Origin: Lepidonotus clava
Lineage: Eukaryota; Annelida; Polychaeta; Phyllodocida; Polynoidae
Direction of reading: 5' to 3'
Length of the DNA: 64,000 nt
NCBI GenBank assembly: GCA_936440205.1
Contig: OW387149.1
Coordinates: 30,348,966-30,412,965, forward strand
Positions 24,071 to 35,846 of this stretch are shown one piece after another (within the stretch, counting starts at the first letter, position 1; the number at the start of each line of letters is the position of its first letter). The position numbers and the translations under genes are program-made. The notes beneath the pieces are model-generated. The model saw only the letters and a list, made by a program, of their open reading frames with translations. It made no database searches and had not been told where the DNA came from.

Positions 24071-24088
24071 ATGGCGGCTGTCCACCAG
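24071..24088 (+). CDS. possible first coding exon, MAAVHQ
   Basis: Six codons, ATGGCGGCTGTCCACCAG, followed at once by donor GTAACT. The start context AAGATGG is strong and coincides with a YY1-type motif. MAA- starts with a near-immediate intron are common in housekeeping genes. No downstream plus-strand exon could be recognised, so the product is unknown. If real, the 24181-25445 transposon sits 92 bp inside its first intron. Confidence 0.35.
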
Positions 24089-24180
24089 GTAACTAACTAC
24101 TTCCTCAACATCGGAATTCTACATAACTCATAGTTTAACCAATTTTCTTTTTAAAAAATGAATGTATTCTAGGAGGTCTT

Positions 24181-25445
24181 GTTAGGACGCTATCCTACAA
24201 ACAGATGCTATCCCACAAAAACAACCTAATTGTCACTTAACATCCATGTTAGGACGCTATCATGCAAACATTCACTAAACCACAAAGCCCTTTGTCAGTT
24301 AGCAGCACCCATATGCTGCTAAGCTACAATCAGATGCTATCCAACAAGATGCTATCCTACCAATGGATGCTATCCTACAGATTTATGCTGAAAAATAGCA
24401 AACCAATTCTGAAGATTATTTCATTGGGGTTTGGAAGAGAGGTGTACTGCAAACTCCTAGAGGACATAGGACTAACCTTTTTGAATTTTCAAATATATAA
24501 TTTATTTAGGAAAATTAAATCACTTTCATTTTGCAATTTCTATTCCGTATCAAAGAAATTTGAATATTGATAAACTAAAATAAATTCAAGAAGCAAAAAT
24601 AAGACTTGAGTTGTTCAGCCCCTTGTCACTTCATAGCAGTGAAGGATAATAGATAAAGATAAACAAACATCAGTTTGTTTAGAATGATAACTCACTCATC
24701 TTAATTGATTCTCCCATTTGCAGGACATAAAACTTATTTTTTTACACCTAGTTGTTAGTTGTTGCACACAACCCTTTTTTCACAAATTCTGTCAATATTC
24801 TGTGAAGATCATACTAAAAAGACCAAAGTTTCAGAAAAAGGTTAGTGTCTATCACCTCTCATATAGTGATAACTCGAAATTGTCCCCTGAATCATCCCAA
24901 CTCACTGAAAAATGCATTATTTTCCATGATTTCTCATCTCACATTTCCCTGAATAGAAAGCTAAAAATGTTTAGACAAAAATATACTATCTATTTCAGGG
25001 GCGGATCCAGAAATTTCTAGAGGAGGGGGGGGGGGGCAAAAACATGAATGTACAGGGGAGCCCCCCCCCCCACCACAAACATGATTTAACAGGTGAGGGC
25101 ATTATACATAAGAGACCTGACACCCCCTTTCAATCCTACAGAAAAGGTAACTTTGCTGTATAATACTTTAATATAGTTTGCGCAGAGATGCTATCCCACA
25201 AATATTTGTGACTTAGCGGATATATTTGTAGCTTAGCATCTTGTGGTGATGCTAAGTCACAAAATGATGCTAAGCTACAAATATTTATGACTTAGTGTCC
25301 ATTTTTGGAAAGATGCTATCCAACAAATATTTTTGGTTTAGCATCTGTTTGTAGCTTAGCATCCTGTGGTGATGCTATCCTGCAAAAAGTCACTAAACCA
25401 CAAACATTTGTTGGATAGCATCTGTTTGTAGGATAGCGTCCTAAC
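24181..25445. mobile_element. non-autonomous TIR transposon with subterminal GATGCTATCC repeats
   Basis: The inverted ends match over about 39 bp with one mismatch (GTTAGGACGCTATCCTACAA... at both termini). AGGTCTT flanks both sides (24174-24180 and 25446-25452), a 7-bp target duplication. The 1265-bp interior has many GATGCTATCC, GATGCTAAG and TAGCATC phrases near each end and no transposase frame. Around 24998-25090 it carries a GGGGCGGATCCAGAAATTTC segment with G and C runs, which looks like a nested older repeat. The superfamily is not set by a 7-bp duplication; hAT relatives (8 bp) are possible. Confidence 0.85.
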
Positions 25446-26219
25446 AGGTCTTCCTGTCCCGGTTTCTCAGCTATTGTAATTCGTAAAAAGTGACCTTCCG
25501 ACCGTCTTTCTGGTCACCCGCTCTACAGGAAACTTGGCTTTGTTTCCTAATCTAAACCAATTTCACTGTCTGAAGTTCCAACAATAGGCATTTGATACAA
25601 AGAGGATGGCCTCCAGTTAAACAATACGTTCTTGGCAAGCATTGAGACAGTATACCTAGAGCTAGAATATAATTCAAACGTTATTAATTTATTTTTAGAA
25701 CTAATGTGTAACAGTAGTTCTTCACTGCAACTCCTTTTATGTTCATTTTTACCTGTTACATTTGATATTGGTTAAATCATCTGTAGAATACTTTTGTACA
25801 CTAAAACGTCATGGGAGGCCTGATAATTTGGTCACTAAAACCCTTTTTATTCGGATAAATAGCAGTCACACTCTTATTTTCTTAAAGTTAAATCTTTTTA
25901 TCGGGATAACTAGTAGCTATTTCGCACTGTCACAATTAAGTACATGTACCAGTCGGCATTGGGCGTGACTCAGTATTATCGAGGTTAAAGCTAGTAATTT
26001 GTACTGGCGTCACTTTCTTGCTAACAACTTATAATTACAGAACATGTATGCTAACATTTTTACTAAAGATAAAAACTACTTTAAATAATTTTGACCTAAA
26101 TTTGCAATCTGGAAATCCTGCAATTATCTCCGGGGCCACGATTGGTCAATAAAAAATAATGAGGTATGAAACTAACACTCTAGTCACAGTTGGAGAACCT
26201 TAATTTCGTTTAAAAAAGT

Positions 26220-26241
26220 GTTGTTGTTGTTGTTGTTGTTT
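26220..26241. repeat. (TTG)n microsatellite
   Basis: Seven TTG-type units in a row, from GTTGTTG to GTTTTT. Confidence 0.9.
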
Positions 26242-26373
26242 TTGAAGGTTCATCTCTCCCTTAGCGAGTGTTGGTAAACAGTCTACCTTTGGGGAAGGTA
26301 TTACTGATCAAATCTTCCCGCTACAAGTAGGAGTGGGAAGACTGCATGTATGAGTGTTGTATTTAGCCAGGGT

Positions 26374-26508
26374 TTGCAGTAGGAAATCAGAGGTGAATCG
26401 GTGGAAATCAGTGGGAATCCATTGATAATTCAGCAGTAAATCAGTATATCCAAAATAGTTAGATGAGATCATTGGGAGTACATCAGTAGCATTTCAGTAT
26501 ACACTGAA
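26374..26508 (+). repeat. dispersed repeat, forward copy
   Basis: TTTGCAGTAGGAAATCAGAG through ATTTCAGTATACACTGAA matches the reverse complement of 18600-18745. Its first 35 bp also match 59448-59480. Confidence 0.65.
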
Positions 26509-28720
26509 GCCTTTTGGCCCGGTTTCGGGCATGACTGTGTGATTGATTTAAAATGTGGGTAGGTGTTCACCCTTCTGAAACCTCGGGGTTGACTATTTGG
26601 TCTGCCCCGTGAACATTCAGGTCAGGAAGATTGATATCACTTGATGACCTTATAAGGTCACTTAGGTTGTACAGGGGAAAGGGGGGGGGGGGGGTTGACC
26701 TGAACCCTGGTTGACCTTTGACCTAACACCAACAATCTCCTGAATCTTAATGGGCGAGAATTACCTGTGTTTTGGTCAAATTTCCAAATTCTCTATGTTT
26801 TCCATGCCACAGCTGATTTGGAAAGACCAGCAGCAAAATTGGCCTGTGGAATTATAGGTTTCTTATTGGGAATACAACAGTGATAATATACCGCAACTTG
26901 CAATAGTTAAGACTTGGATACCATACGAAGACCGTAATACAAGAAGACTTGGCCTATAGGTAAAAGTGGCATTTAAAACTGTGGACACACAAAGGACTAC
27001 AAAGTTCTTTGTACTCTACCAGCAGAGGACCGCAAACAGGTCATCCCCCTACCCAGTAACCCCCTAGTTCACCCCTCACTGATCTAAGGGCCGAGGTGGG
27101 GGGGGGGACTGCCCCCATCTAAGGGCTGACCCCACCTCGCATGCCCCCTTACCTGAACGAGCTCCCTACCTGTAATTTCCCCCTTACCTCAACATCTTAG
27201 CTGTAATTCAGGTGTTTAAGTTTACATATTTTCATCAGAATTCTAGTTTTCATTTTTTTTGCCTTGGTAGTTGCCAAAGGACTACCTTGCAACCTTTCAC
27301 TATTTCAATAAATATGGCCTCACCCTTTGATTTAAGACGTGGTTAAGAGGCTCATATATTATTACTATTAGAGAAACTATCATATAGAGATCCGATAGAC
27401 TTTCCTAGCCTTAGCTAGAAATATTGTATAGTGAACAGAAAACACAAATCAGGGGCGCAATTCGACTTGTTATGAGTCAAGTATGAGTCTTTGGATGAAT
27501 ATACGACTCCTAGATATGGAAACACAATGGAAAATATCTATGTGGCATACCAAAAATAAAAAGATGAGAATTTCTTTAAAAGAGACTTGATTATCAGACC
27601 GTACCATGACGCCCACCTCACCTTCCACTTCACGTACAGTTCATGGTGGAATGATATGGCTTCAAAGTCCCCAGGTTTGTTGGGTCCCTTCACCTAAACC
27701 CCCTTTAACCACTAGGTCGCTCTGCTGCCGATTGTATTTTTGAGTGATCGCCTGTCAGTATGTCGTATTCAAATGTACATGTTTGAACTATGATTTGATT
27801 TATACATCCATTTTACCTATGGTGATCTCTGGCCAGCATTTCCTATCTGTTTCATACTTCTGTCTCAGATCGAACTATTAAGAAGGACGGGACAGTGATA
27901 TCTCCAACCTTTATAAAGGTGGAATTCTGGAATAAGTTTCCAATATATGTGGAAAATCTCACCTACAATGTCCTAAAACGTACCATCATATTTATGGATA
28001 GTCTTCTAAGCAACGGACAATTAAACATATCCTGTAAAATCTAGAGGTTACTAATAGTAGTAATCTGATTTAAGGTGACCTCTCCCTTGTTGATTGCCTG
28101 GTGCACCTACAATTAGTCACACTGTCTAGGCTCACACAGATTATACAGGCAATCATGTTAGTTGTCACCCTGCAGTAAGCTACCTAAGCGGCCCCGTGTC
28201 ACACAGGGCACCTTTTGGAGCTCAATAATTAGCAGTAATCATCATAATGTAAATGCACTATGAGTCATTATCCCAATTCTATCAGTGTAAATCGGCTTTA
28301 AGTAGCGTTTGCCTTCAGAAATCTGGGAGTGCTCTTACTAAAGCATGGTCTACTTACATATTACAGGGGGGAAAAAGTTCACAGATTATTTTGTTCTCTG
28401 GGCATGACCAAAGAGGTCTTTACTGGATGGTTGACCCTCATCAAGGGCACCGCTTTCTTTTCAGAAGTCTTTTACTACAAATGGGCGTCTTCAAAAGTGG
28501 TCCTGAAGGAAATGGCACATATTGCGAGGAAGGAAGTACTGGTTGATCTCTTTATAGGATATAGCAAGGTGGAAGTGTTAGGAATAAAATGCGATTTTTT
28601 TGTGGTATCATTACATAGATAGACACTTCTGCTTCATAAAAACCTATGGTTATACTCCTTATCCTTCAATACCTGCTGATTTTTAATGGGGTTTTAATGA
28701 AGTCATTTTTGTGGACTTAC

Positions 28721-29370
28721 TTTTTTGATCGTTTGCGTCGCCGCACCTTCTTGAGTCTTGGCGGTTCATCGTACTTAAGTCCTTGCCAATGTCCAGAGGT
28801 ACCCATAGACTGAATCGCAAAAACCTTTGACTGCACAGAGCCAAAATTCCCTGGTGCTTGAGGTACCTTTTTCCTCCCTGAGAAAAGCGCTGGTTGAGAA
28901 GAAAAGCTCGGTTGTTGAACAGATCCATTTCGGTCAGTCGTTCCACTTACACCGTTTGATTGTATCCATCCTCCATTGGAATGGGCTCGAGCAACTGCAG
29001 GTTTTCTCGAGCGATTCCTTTCAACCGTGCCATTGGTCCTGTTTGGTGGAGGAACATAAGCTCCCAGCAGTTTGTTCGAAGAGGTCGGAGAAGTCGGGGA
29101 AGAGGAGGAAGAACTAGAGCTTCTTTGGGATGATATACTTCCATTATTGTTATAACCTCTGCTATTTCTTCCATGACTGCTGTTACTCCCTATACTAGCA
29201 GTACTATGATGTCCATCAGGAACCTTCATTAATTGAAATAGGGGTCCTGCCCTCCTCTCCCCCTCCACGACCCCGCTGGGGTGGAAGGGCCTGGCCGGGG
29301 ACCCGCTTCGCCGTACATAAGGCTTCATAAGACTCCCGTGGGACCCGCGATCCATGACTCTCCCAAGCAT
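28721..29370 (-). CDS. Ser-rich basic N-terminal exon, unrecognised
   Basis: About 216 codons from ATG at 29370 to a perfect donor, AAAAAA|GTAAGT (exon end 28721), so the following TAA is intronic. An in-frame TGA lies two codons upstream of the ATG, so this is probably a first coding exon; MDRGSHGS at codon 6 is an alternative start. The chain is low-complexity and disordered: a Ser run at about 84-91, SPTSPTSS at about 91-98, a proline stretch AYVPPPN, Asn/Gly/Ser-rich linkers, and a very basic end PRLKKVRRRKRSKK (about 204-217) that could act as a nuclear signal or bind RNA or acidic lipids. No domain is recognised. The donor is phase 2, as in the two other large exons, so it may be an alternative N-terminus of a shared gene. 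Confidence 0.6.
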
Positions 29371-31560
29371 GACTCACAGATATCCAAAATATTAAAAGAT
29401 CCAGGTGATCCAGAAAAAACACAAGCCAATGGTGGTGTATCCACTTGGCAGTTGTTACAGGTGGCCACACCTATAAATCCTTCCTGGAGATTTCTCACAT
29501 ATTCTCACAAAGATCCTCTAGGTTGGCTGGTTACCCTTTACCCCTGACATACTTTCCATACATGCATAAGCCTGAAAGGTGAGGATCCACTTGCAAAATC
29601 CTCATGAAAGGAGAGGGTGTATCGGGGCATAGACAGATTAACACTATCCTTCACTGAATGATCATAAAAGTAAGACGGTCCAAATCACACAGCCGAGGCC
29701 CATTTTCAGGGCTCGCTTGGCGCACATTCTTTACTTAAGTCTTAGCCATAAGTCTTGAGAAGTACACTGAACTAGACAGGTATGACTATGAACTTTATGT
29801 TTCTATGGCTTATGTAAGAAATTTCTGTTAAAACCTGAACTTTCTCTTACATATGATAGAGTGTCCTTTTGACATGTATTGCAATATAGATTGTGCAATA
29901 CTTCAGGCTAATCTACTTCGATGTAAATGCTTCATAAACAATAATTGCACATTATCACTTGCCCATTTCCATTTATTGCATGATATTATATCAATGACTT
30001 TTGATATCCAGATTTAGCCATTCCCGTTGTTCATAAAAATAGTGCTTACATATGAAACATAAGTTGCTATTCTATAAAGTTATCACTGTAAGGCAAATAT
30101 ATTGATGCCTTTGACATCCCGATTAAGCCAATCCGTGGCTTTATGTTTACAAAGGCAGTACTTAGTTATGAGATATAGTTTTCACTGAGGCAAAAGGCTT
30201 AAAATCACTTAGAAAACTGTCAATCACAGCCCCACAATCTTGGCTATCACATGAGGACACCTATTAACAGCCCACCTGGCCTTATTCAGGTGAAAAGAAG
30301 CTATTACAGCCAGCTGGCCAGGTAGGACCACTAGGTCCCTGTATAGGTAAGAGCCTGAACCATCGTGGGAAGAACATATAGCTGAGTGAACATCCACAAC
30401 ACTCTGCTTAACTTCACTTAACTAGCAAAGTTATTCCTATAAATCGAAGTATTTCCTATTAATGTATATATAGTTGTGCAGAAATAGTAACCTATGTCTG
30501 GAGGTATGTATTCATATATCCTGTGCTCTGTTTCGTCCTTACATGTAAACAAACCGCATAAAAAAGCCGAGCTATATTGGTAGCCCGACAACAATCCACC
30601 ACTATGCGAGTAAGATCCACACAACTCCGTCTAAGTTTTTCTCCGACCGATCCAGACAGGCTTTGCAAAGGCCTCCTGGGCATTTGGTGAGTAGAAGATG
30701 GTAACCAGATTACAGGTGATCCAATGATGGTAATCTGTTATCACAGGTAGGCTTTAACCCAGGTGAGGAGGGCCCTTAAAGGGGGAGTGTGCAGGTGTAG
30801 TGTAGACGCCCTACCTGGCCAGCAGGCAGTGGCACTGTGGGGCAGGTAGACAGGTAGACAGGTAGGTGGTGGGCAGGTAAAGGTGTGCAGGAGCCGTCAG
30901 ACAGCAGACAGGCTACACCCTCCCCTAACTCCAAGTCTACACCCTCCCCTAACTCCCAGACCCCTCTGCTACTTCTCTGAAGGCCCCCTCCCACTGCTCC
31001 TACCCCAGCCAGCAAGCCTGTAGGTGGGTAAGGTGGTTAGAAGGGAGGGGGTAGGGTGGGGGGATATGGGGGGAAAGGGGAGTTGTAGGAGGAGGTGGGG
31101 AGGGAAATATGTCTATACACACAAATATATACACATATGTATACACATATATGTACACACACATATAAATATGTTGTTTTCTATATGCATCTACATTATA
31201 TGGAGGTAGGGGGAGTAACGAGGAGTTGGGGATGGATTTTGGGGGTAGGGGGAGTTATAGGGAGAAGTGGGGTGGGATATATGTATGGGGGTATGAGTTA
31301 TTAGAAGCATGGAGGGATTGGAGGGGCAGGGGGCAGTGGAAGAGGTGGGGGATGATCTGAGAGGGACTGGGGGAAGGGGGAGTGGTGGAGGGGGTAGGCC
31401 TAGGGGCCTGCAGCATGACACGCTCTGGTTAATTCTGTGCTCGCGGTGCATGGAGCAAGGATTACATTCATCTACCTGTTGAAGGGCGTAAAGCGAGAGG
31501 TGGGATCCATGAGAGGATAGGATAGCGGGGACGGATCCAGAGATTTGAAAAATAGTGGGA
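29371..31560. other. non-coding stretch, probable promoter side of the Ser-rich exon
   Basis: No supported exon. It contains CAGGTAGA tandem phrases (about 30840-30880), direct repeats of CTACACCCTCCCCTAACTCC (30913-30955), an alternating ACACATATAT tract (31110-31175) and GGGGGTAGG-type purine-rich DNA (31020-31400). Confidence 0.5.
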
Positions 31561-31722
31561 TCTGTTAGGCTAATTTTTTAGTGAAATCGTTCCATGGCGG
31601 ATAAAAGCACCAAATTTAGTATGAGACACATCTGAGGCATAACTATCATTGTTATGCCTCAGAGGTGTCTTATACTAAATCTGATGCTTTTATCTGCTCT
31701 GTAGCGAAAATTTTGTTAACAG
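31561..31722. mobile_element. foldback (long hairpin) element
   Basis: The arms from about GGCGGATAAAAGCACCAAAT to GAGGCATAAC (31597-31643) and GTTATGCCTCAGAGGTGTCT to ATCTGCTCTG (31651-31700) pair over almost 50 bp around a 7-nt loop, TATCATT. Weaker pairing extends outward to TCTGTTA (31561) and TAACAGA (31716-31722). There is no frame. It abuts a GGGGACGGATCCAGAGATTT segment (31528-31548), a relative of the GGCGGATCCAG repeats at 10310 and 24998, and may be part of a larger element. Confidence 0.75.
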
Positions 31723-32390
31723 ACAACACTGAAAAGGAGAGGTGCGCTAATGTAAAAATGTTTGGCATCCCCGTCAAGACTAGAATTTTACATTAAATAT
31801 CCAAATATGGGGAAAAATTATGCCTAAGGCGCTCCCCCAATATTCGTCATGGGACAGGAAAGGGGAAGGGACGGAGTGAGGGATATAGGAGGAGAGGGAA
31901 AGGAAATGGGAGGGTAAGATGGGAGGGGAATGGACGGGATGTGGGAAAAGGCGAGACGCTTTAATACGGATCAAAAAAGAAGAACTGGAGCATTTTGAAA
32001 TGATTTATGAGGGTGTAGAGTAAGGGGCAGAGGGGCAGGGAAGTCACAGGGTATTGAGAAGAAATATGAATTAACACTCCAGGAACAGTGCTGAGACCTG
32101 TATTGAACTGTCAGACCTGTGACAGAACAGGAAATACTGCTTAGGTTAGGATGGGGGTGAAAGGCTGAATGACTGTTTACTATGATGGTAAGAATTTGGA
32201 GGATTCTGATGGCTAGACAAAGATCGGATGTGAAGCACACAACTAGAGACCGGTAGATGGCTGGAGTAAAATCACAGAAAAGAACTTTCATCGAGGGTCT
32301 CTGTGTATGGAATATAACAGGTATATAAGAGTTCTCCAATTTGGACAGGTGCTACAAGAGAAGGTGCCTGAGGCTATTGTAGAGGGCAAT
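31723..32390. other. non-coding stretch
   Basis: Purine-rich on the plus strand (31855-31940). I see no gene or defined repeat. Confidence 0.5.
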
Positions 32391-32620
32391 GGGGGGCCCT
32401 TGACCTTTAAATTTGACCCAGCAATAAAGTCATTTCTTACATACAACATATGGCATGCATCCTAGTGATAAGAATATGGGCTTTCAAAACATAACAGCAC
32501 GCAAAAGTGTCTTTTCTTGAACACGACATGTGACATTGCGAATAATAGGGGACAACAAACCGTGACATCACAGTATTTAAAAATCAGCATGCAACATCAG
32601 GACCCCCAACCAAGGGCCTA
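32391..32620. mobile_element. TIR element of the GGGCCCTTG family, copy A
   Basis: Left end GGGGGCCCTTGACCTTTAAA, right end CAGGACCCCCAACCAAGGGCC, so the termini pair through GGGCCCTTG. The interior has CGACATGTGACATTG- and CAACATATGGCATG-type phrases shared with 35605-35846 and 59031-59240. No frame. Confidence 0.6.
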
Positions 32621-35439
32621 GTAGGGTGAGAGAGATGGGTGACGTCCGCTTCTTGTCAAGTGGGGAGTGAGCCATCTTTTGTCACCGAGACTCTCTTGTA
32701 GGGACCCTGAGGGGGTGTATTTGTGGGTACATATTAGGGTACCAGGGGTGGAGGTGGTGCTGAGGGGTGGGGGTGAAGGAAGGGTGTTTACTATGAACTA
32801 CCTGGACCCCGACTTTCTAACCACACAAGTCAAATGCCCCTTGCAGGGGTCAAGCTAAGGTCAAGCTATTAGACTATTTTAGGAGCCTACCTTTTTAGAG
32901 TTCAACTGTTCTAGGGACCCCAGGCAACCCTGACCATTCCACTACAACCCGTTAATCTGAATAGTATAATCTAATGAACGTTTTTCTCATGAGTTGTTTT
33001 GTTGGGATATGATAAATATACAATTTCAGGTTATTTCTATATCTAAGTGGCTGGAGAACTGTTTGTCAAATCATGCCCTAGTCTGGAACTGTTTTGGAAT
33101 AGTCCTACTGCCAAAGCACTTCCTTGTTCCTTTAAAGTAAATAGCTCAATGTACTTAAGGCACTCCCATCTATTCCCCACCCACCCCCGAAAAAGTTTGG
33201 TGCATGGGATATGTGGCATCTAGGTTGAGTTATTCTGTACTGGTCAGTGTCGACCCATACTGGTTGAAGTACCTCAGAGAACCACTGCCATTATTGTGGT
33301 TGTGGTTTGGTGTTGACGTAAGCACCAACCAGCTGTGATTCCCTACTGACCTCAGCTCTCATACACACCTAGACTGTAGTTACGTCCAAGTCCGCTAGCT
33401 GCTCAAACTAGGACTGTTAACCAGCAAACATTTTAGGTGGGAATTCCACCCTGCATCCTAGCATGCTTTGGGGCCGCTGGTTTATGGCAGGTAGGATAAT
33501 AAACCAGCCAGCAGACCAAGAACCATCAAAGAGGTTCCCCATGCCATTTATAGAGGGCCAATAAAAGAATTCCTTACAGATTTTAGGTGGCCACTAGTAG
33601 CCATGGGCTCTCGTGGGTGTAAGAATCTATTATGCAAGAGGTATCTAGGTCATGAAAGGACTAATACACACCTCTCTGTGACTGGTGACGTCATCCCTGA
33701 CCCAGGGTCATGATCCCCAGGGTGACATAGTCACAGGGGGTTCCCAGTATTTGTGCAAATTGGTTGAAAGTTTTCCCCTGAATGACCCCTGGGTTCTGGT
33801 ACAGGAAGTTCAAGGTTTGACCCTCACATAAATCACACCCATACAGATACTGCAAGGTCCAGGTGAAAGTCACATTTTTTTTAATATAATTTTAACAGAA
33901 AAATCATAAATAAAGATTCACTGGCTGGATTTTTTGTTATGGAAACTGTATTTTCGTTCAATACAAGGAAATGGACATTGTTCAATTCAAAACAAAAGTA
34001 TACCCTAATCCCCCCATACATTTGATATGTAATTTACTTTAAGGGGGTTAGAAATGTCCCGATTGAAGTTCATTGAAGAAATGGTGAATATCAAGGATAG
34101 GAAAGGCTAGTAGTTTCAAGAAAGGTCAGTTTCTGCTTTCCCATGGGCTAAAGGACAACCGAGCCTCCAAATGTTCCAACTTTAGGAGAAAAGAGTCTTA
34201 TAACCCAAGATTGACAGCCCTAATTATTCTATCAGGTGTCCTCTTTCTAGGTAATGGCTACTTTATCTCAACACAACGCGGATTACTTCCAGTACAATTG
34301 GCAGGCCATAGGGGCGCGGCACTGCCTAATTAAAGGTTTGATGTTCACTCAGAACCTTAATGCAATCACTTAACAAAAGCTTAAAAGGAGTTTTCAAGCT
34401 TGACGGACATTTTATAGAACCTTCCTTACTTAATTATTCTAAAAGGCTTGGCTCTTCCCATAGCATTTCGAAAGAATGAACTAATTCTGATTCGTTTGTT
34501 AATATTGTATCTAGTTTCTTCATTCCACAATATTGCTGAGAAATAGCATTATCAATATCACGTTTTCAGTGAATCAATCAATCATTTATTTAGAAAATAT
34601 TTACGATTCAGATAATTTTCGTGGACGAATACGAATACATTCCCGTCTAAGCATTCCTTTCTATATATCATAATCTATCTTTTCACTTTTATGACATTCC
34701 TAATTCTGTTGATACTAGATAACCCAAGGGTGTTTTTTTTATTGCAATTTGGGTAATTGGACTGGGGCAAAGAAATAGAGATCCCGTTGGTTTCTCATTG
34801 CCTCAATTAGTTTTTCTTTTCAAGCTCAAGATTTATTTATGCCAAGTCTCGCTCCCCACCCGTATAGTATTTGCCCGTCTTGCATACACCATTACTAGAC
34901 TTGGTAAGGCATAGGGGGCTGAAATTGAAGTAAAGGTATGCCATAGTGACACTAACTACCCACACCTGCTGCGAAAAGACGGGACAAAGCCTATACCTAT
35001 TTCTTACTATATTATGTCTGAGAACCAATGGAAAGCCCTAATGGTTATTCTGAAACTGAAGCTTTAAAAATAATAATCCTAAAACTGCAATGTAAATATA
35101 AATGGCAAAAGATGACATAAGAATGTTCAATGAGGAAATGCACCTTCGGACAACTAGTTTATATTTACTCAGACCATCTGAGTGACCTTGGGTGAGGTCA
35201 CAGGGTGTAGGTTTCAGGGGAGAGGACTTCCTGTGCAAGCTATAATGTGAGAACGGTTAGCAAGGTACTTAAAATTGCGACTAAAATCAGAAATTTACAT
35301 TTTTGGCGACTAAATCTAATACGCTGGGGCTACACCTTTCAAAGGGTAAAAACTACGTTTCAGGTGTAGGGTGACAAACTAGTGGGCATTTTGTTGCCAA
35401 AGTTATTGTGTTAACTTCAGTTTAAAAAAAGCCATATGC
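32621..35439. other. non-coding stretch
   Basis: Contains the dispersed repeat at 33425-33570, a CRE TGACGTCA (33688-33695) and an everted TGACCC/GGGTCA pair (33699-33711). Otherwise featureless. Confidence 0.5.
33425..33570 (+). repeat. dispersed repeat, forward copy
   Basis: Includes TTTTAGGTGGGAATTCCACC, GCATGCTTTGGGGCCGCTGG and a palindrome, CTGGTTTAT...ATAAACCAG. The reverse complement of 57410-57566 matches it through all of these phrases with moderate divergence. Confidence 0.65.
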
Positions 35440-35505
35440 TACCCATGTAAGTGTAAACCAGTTGTCGCACCTGCCTGCTGTCTCATAGGTGGTGGGTTCT
35501 AATCC
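35440..35505 (+). repeat. tRNA-derived SINE head
   Basis: CCAGTTGTCGCACCTGCCTG has the form of a tRNA D-arm and anticodon 5' strand. The later GGTGGTGGGTTCTAATCCC contains an intact B box (GGTTCTAATCC). The lack of a clean acceptor stem and the unrelated tail argue for a SINE rather than a working tRNA gene. Confidence 0.45.
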
Positions 35506-35604
35506 CTTTTAAGTGTGGGGACACACAGGGTTAGTTATTCACCATGTGGGACATGAGGCACGTTTCCCCGAAGTCTAAGGTCACTCGGGTGCGGGCAGAA
35601 AGAC

Positions 35605-35846
35605 GGTGGGGACCTATACCTTTAAATTCGACATGGTGACATGATCATTTCTTAAATTCAACATGCAACATGAGTGACATGAGTGGAAAAAAAAAACCGG
35701 GATGGCATAGCCTATTACTTACATTCAACATATACATGACAAATTCTCATGGGAGACATGACATTAGGATCGAATGAGAGGCGATATTACAATTTCTTAA
35801 GTTGGACATACGACATAGGACCCCCCCCTCAATCAAGGGCCCCACC
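35605..35846. mobile_element. TIR element of the GGGCCCTTG family, copy B
   Basis: Left end GGTGGGGACCTATACCTTTA, right end CCCTCAATCAAGGGCCCCACC; GGTGGGG pairs at the tips. The interior holds repeated TTAAATTCGACATGG/TTAAATTCAACATG phrases. No frame of its own. Confidence 0.65.

Larger units (their letters stand above)
25453..28720. other. non-coding stretch
   Basis: Holds a (TTG)n microsatellite (26220-26240), a dispersed repeat (26374-26508), G runs (26681-26694 and 27097-27107), a perfect AGGTCA direct repeat on the minus strand (26712-26724) and a GC hairpin, AGGGCCGAGGTGGGG/CCCCACCTCG (27088-27140). A plus-strand open segment at 28374-28620 has no recognisable product. Confidence 0.5.

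Noticed and set aside
28374-28620. Plus-strand exon after CATATTACAG
   Set aside because: Two overlapping frames are open and neither resembles a known protein; it overlaps the end region of the minus-strand Ser-rich gene's intron.
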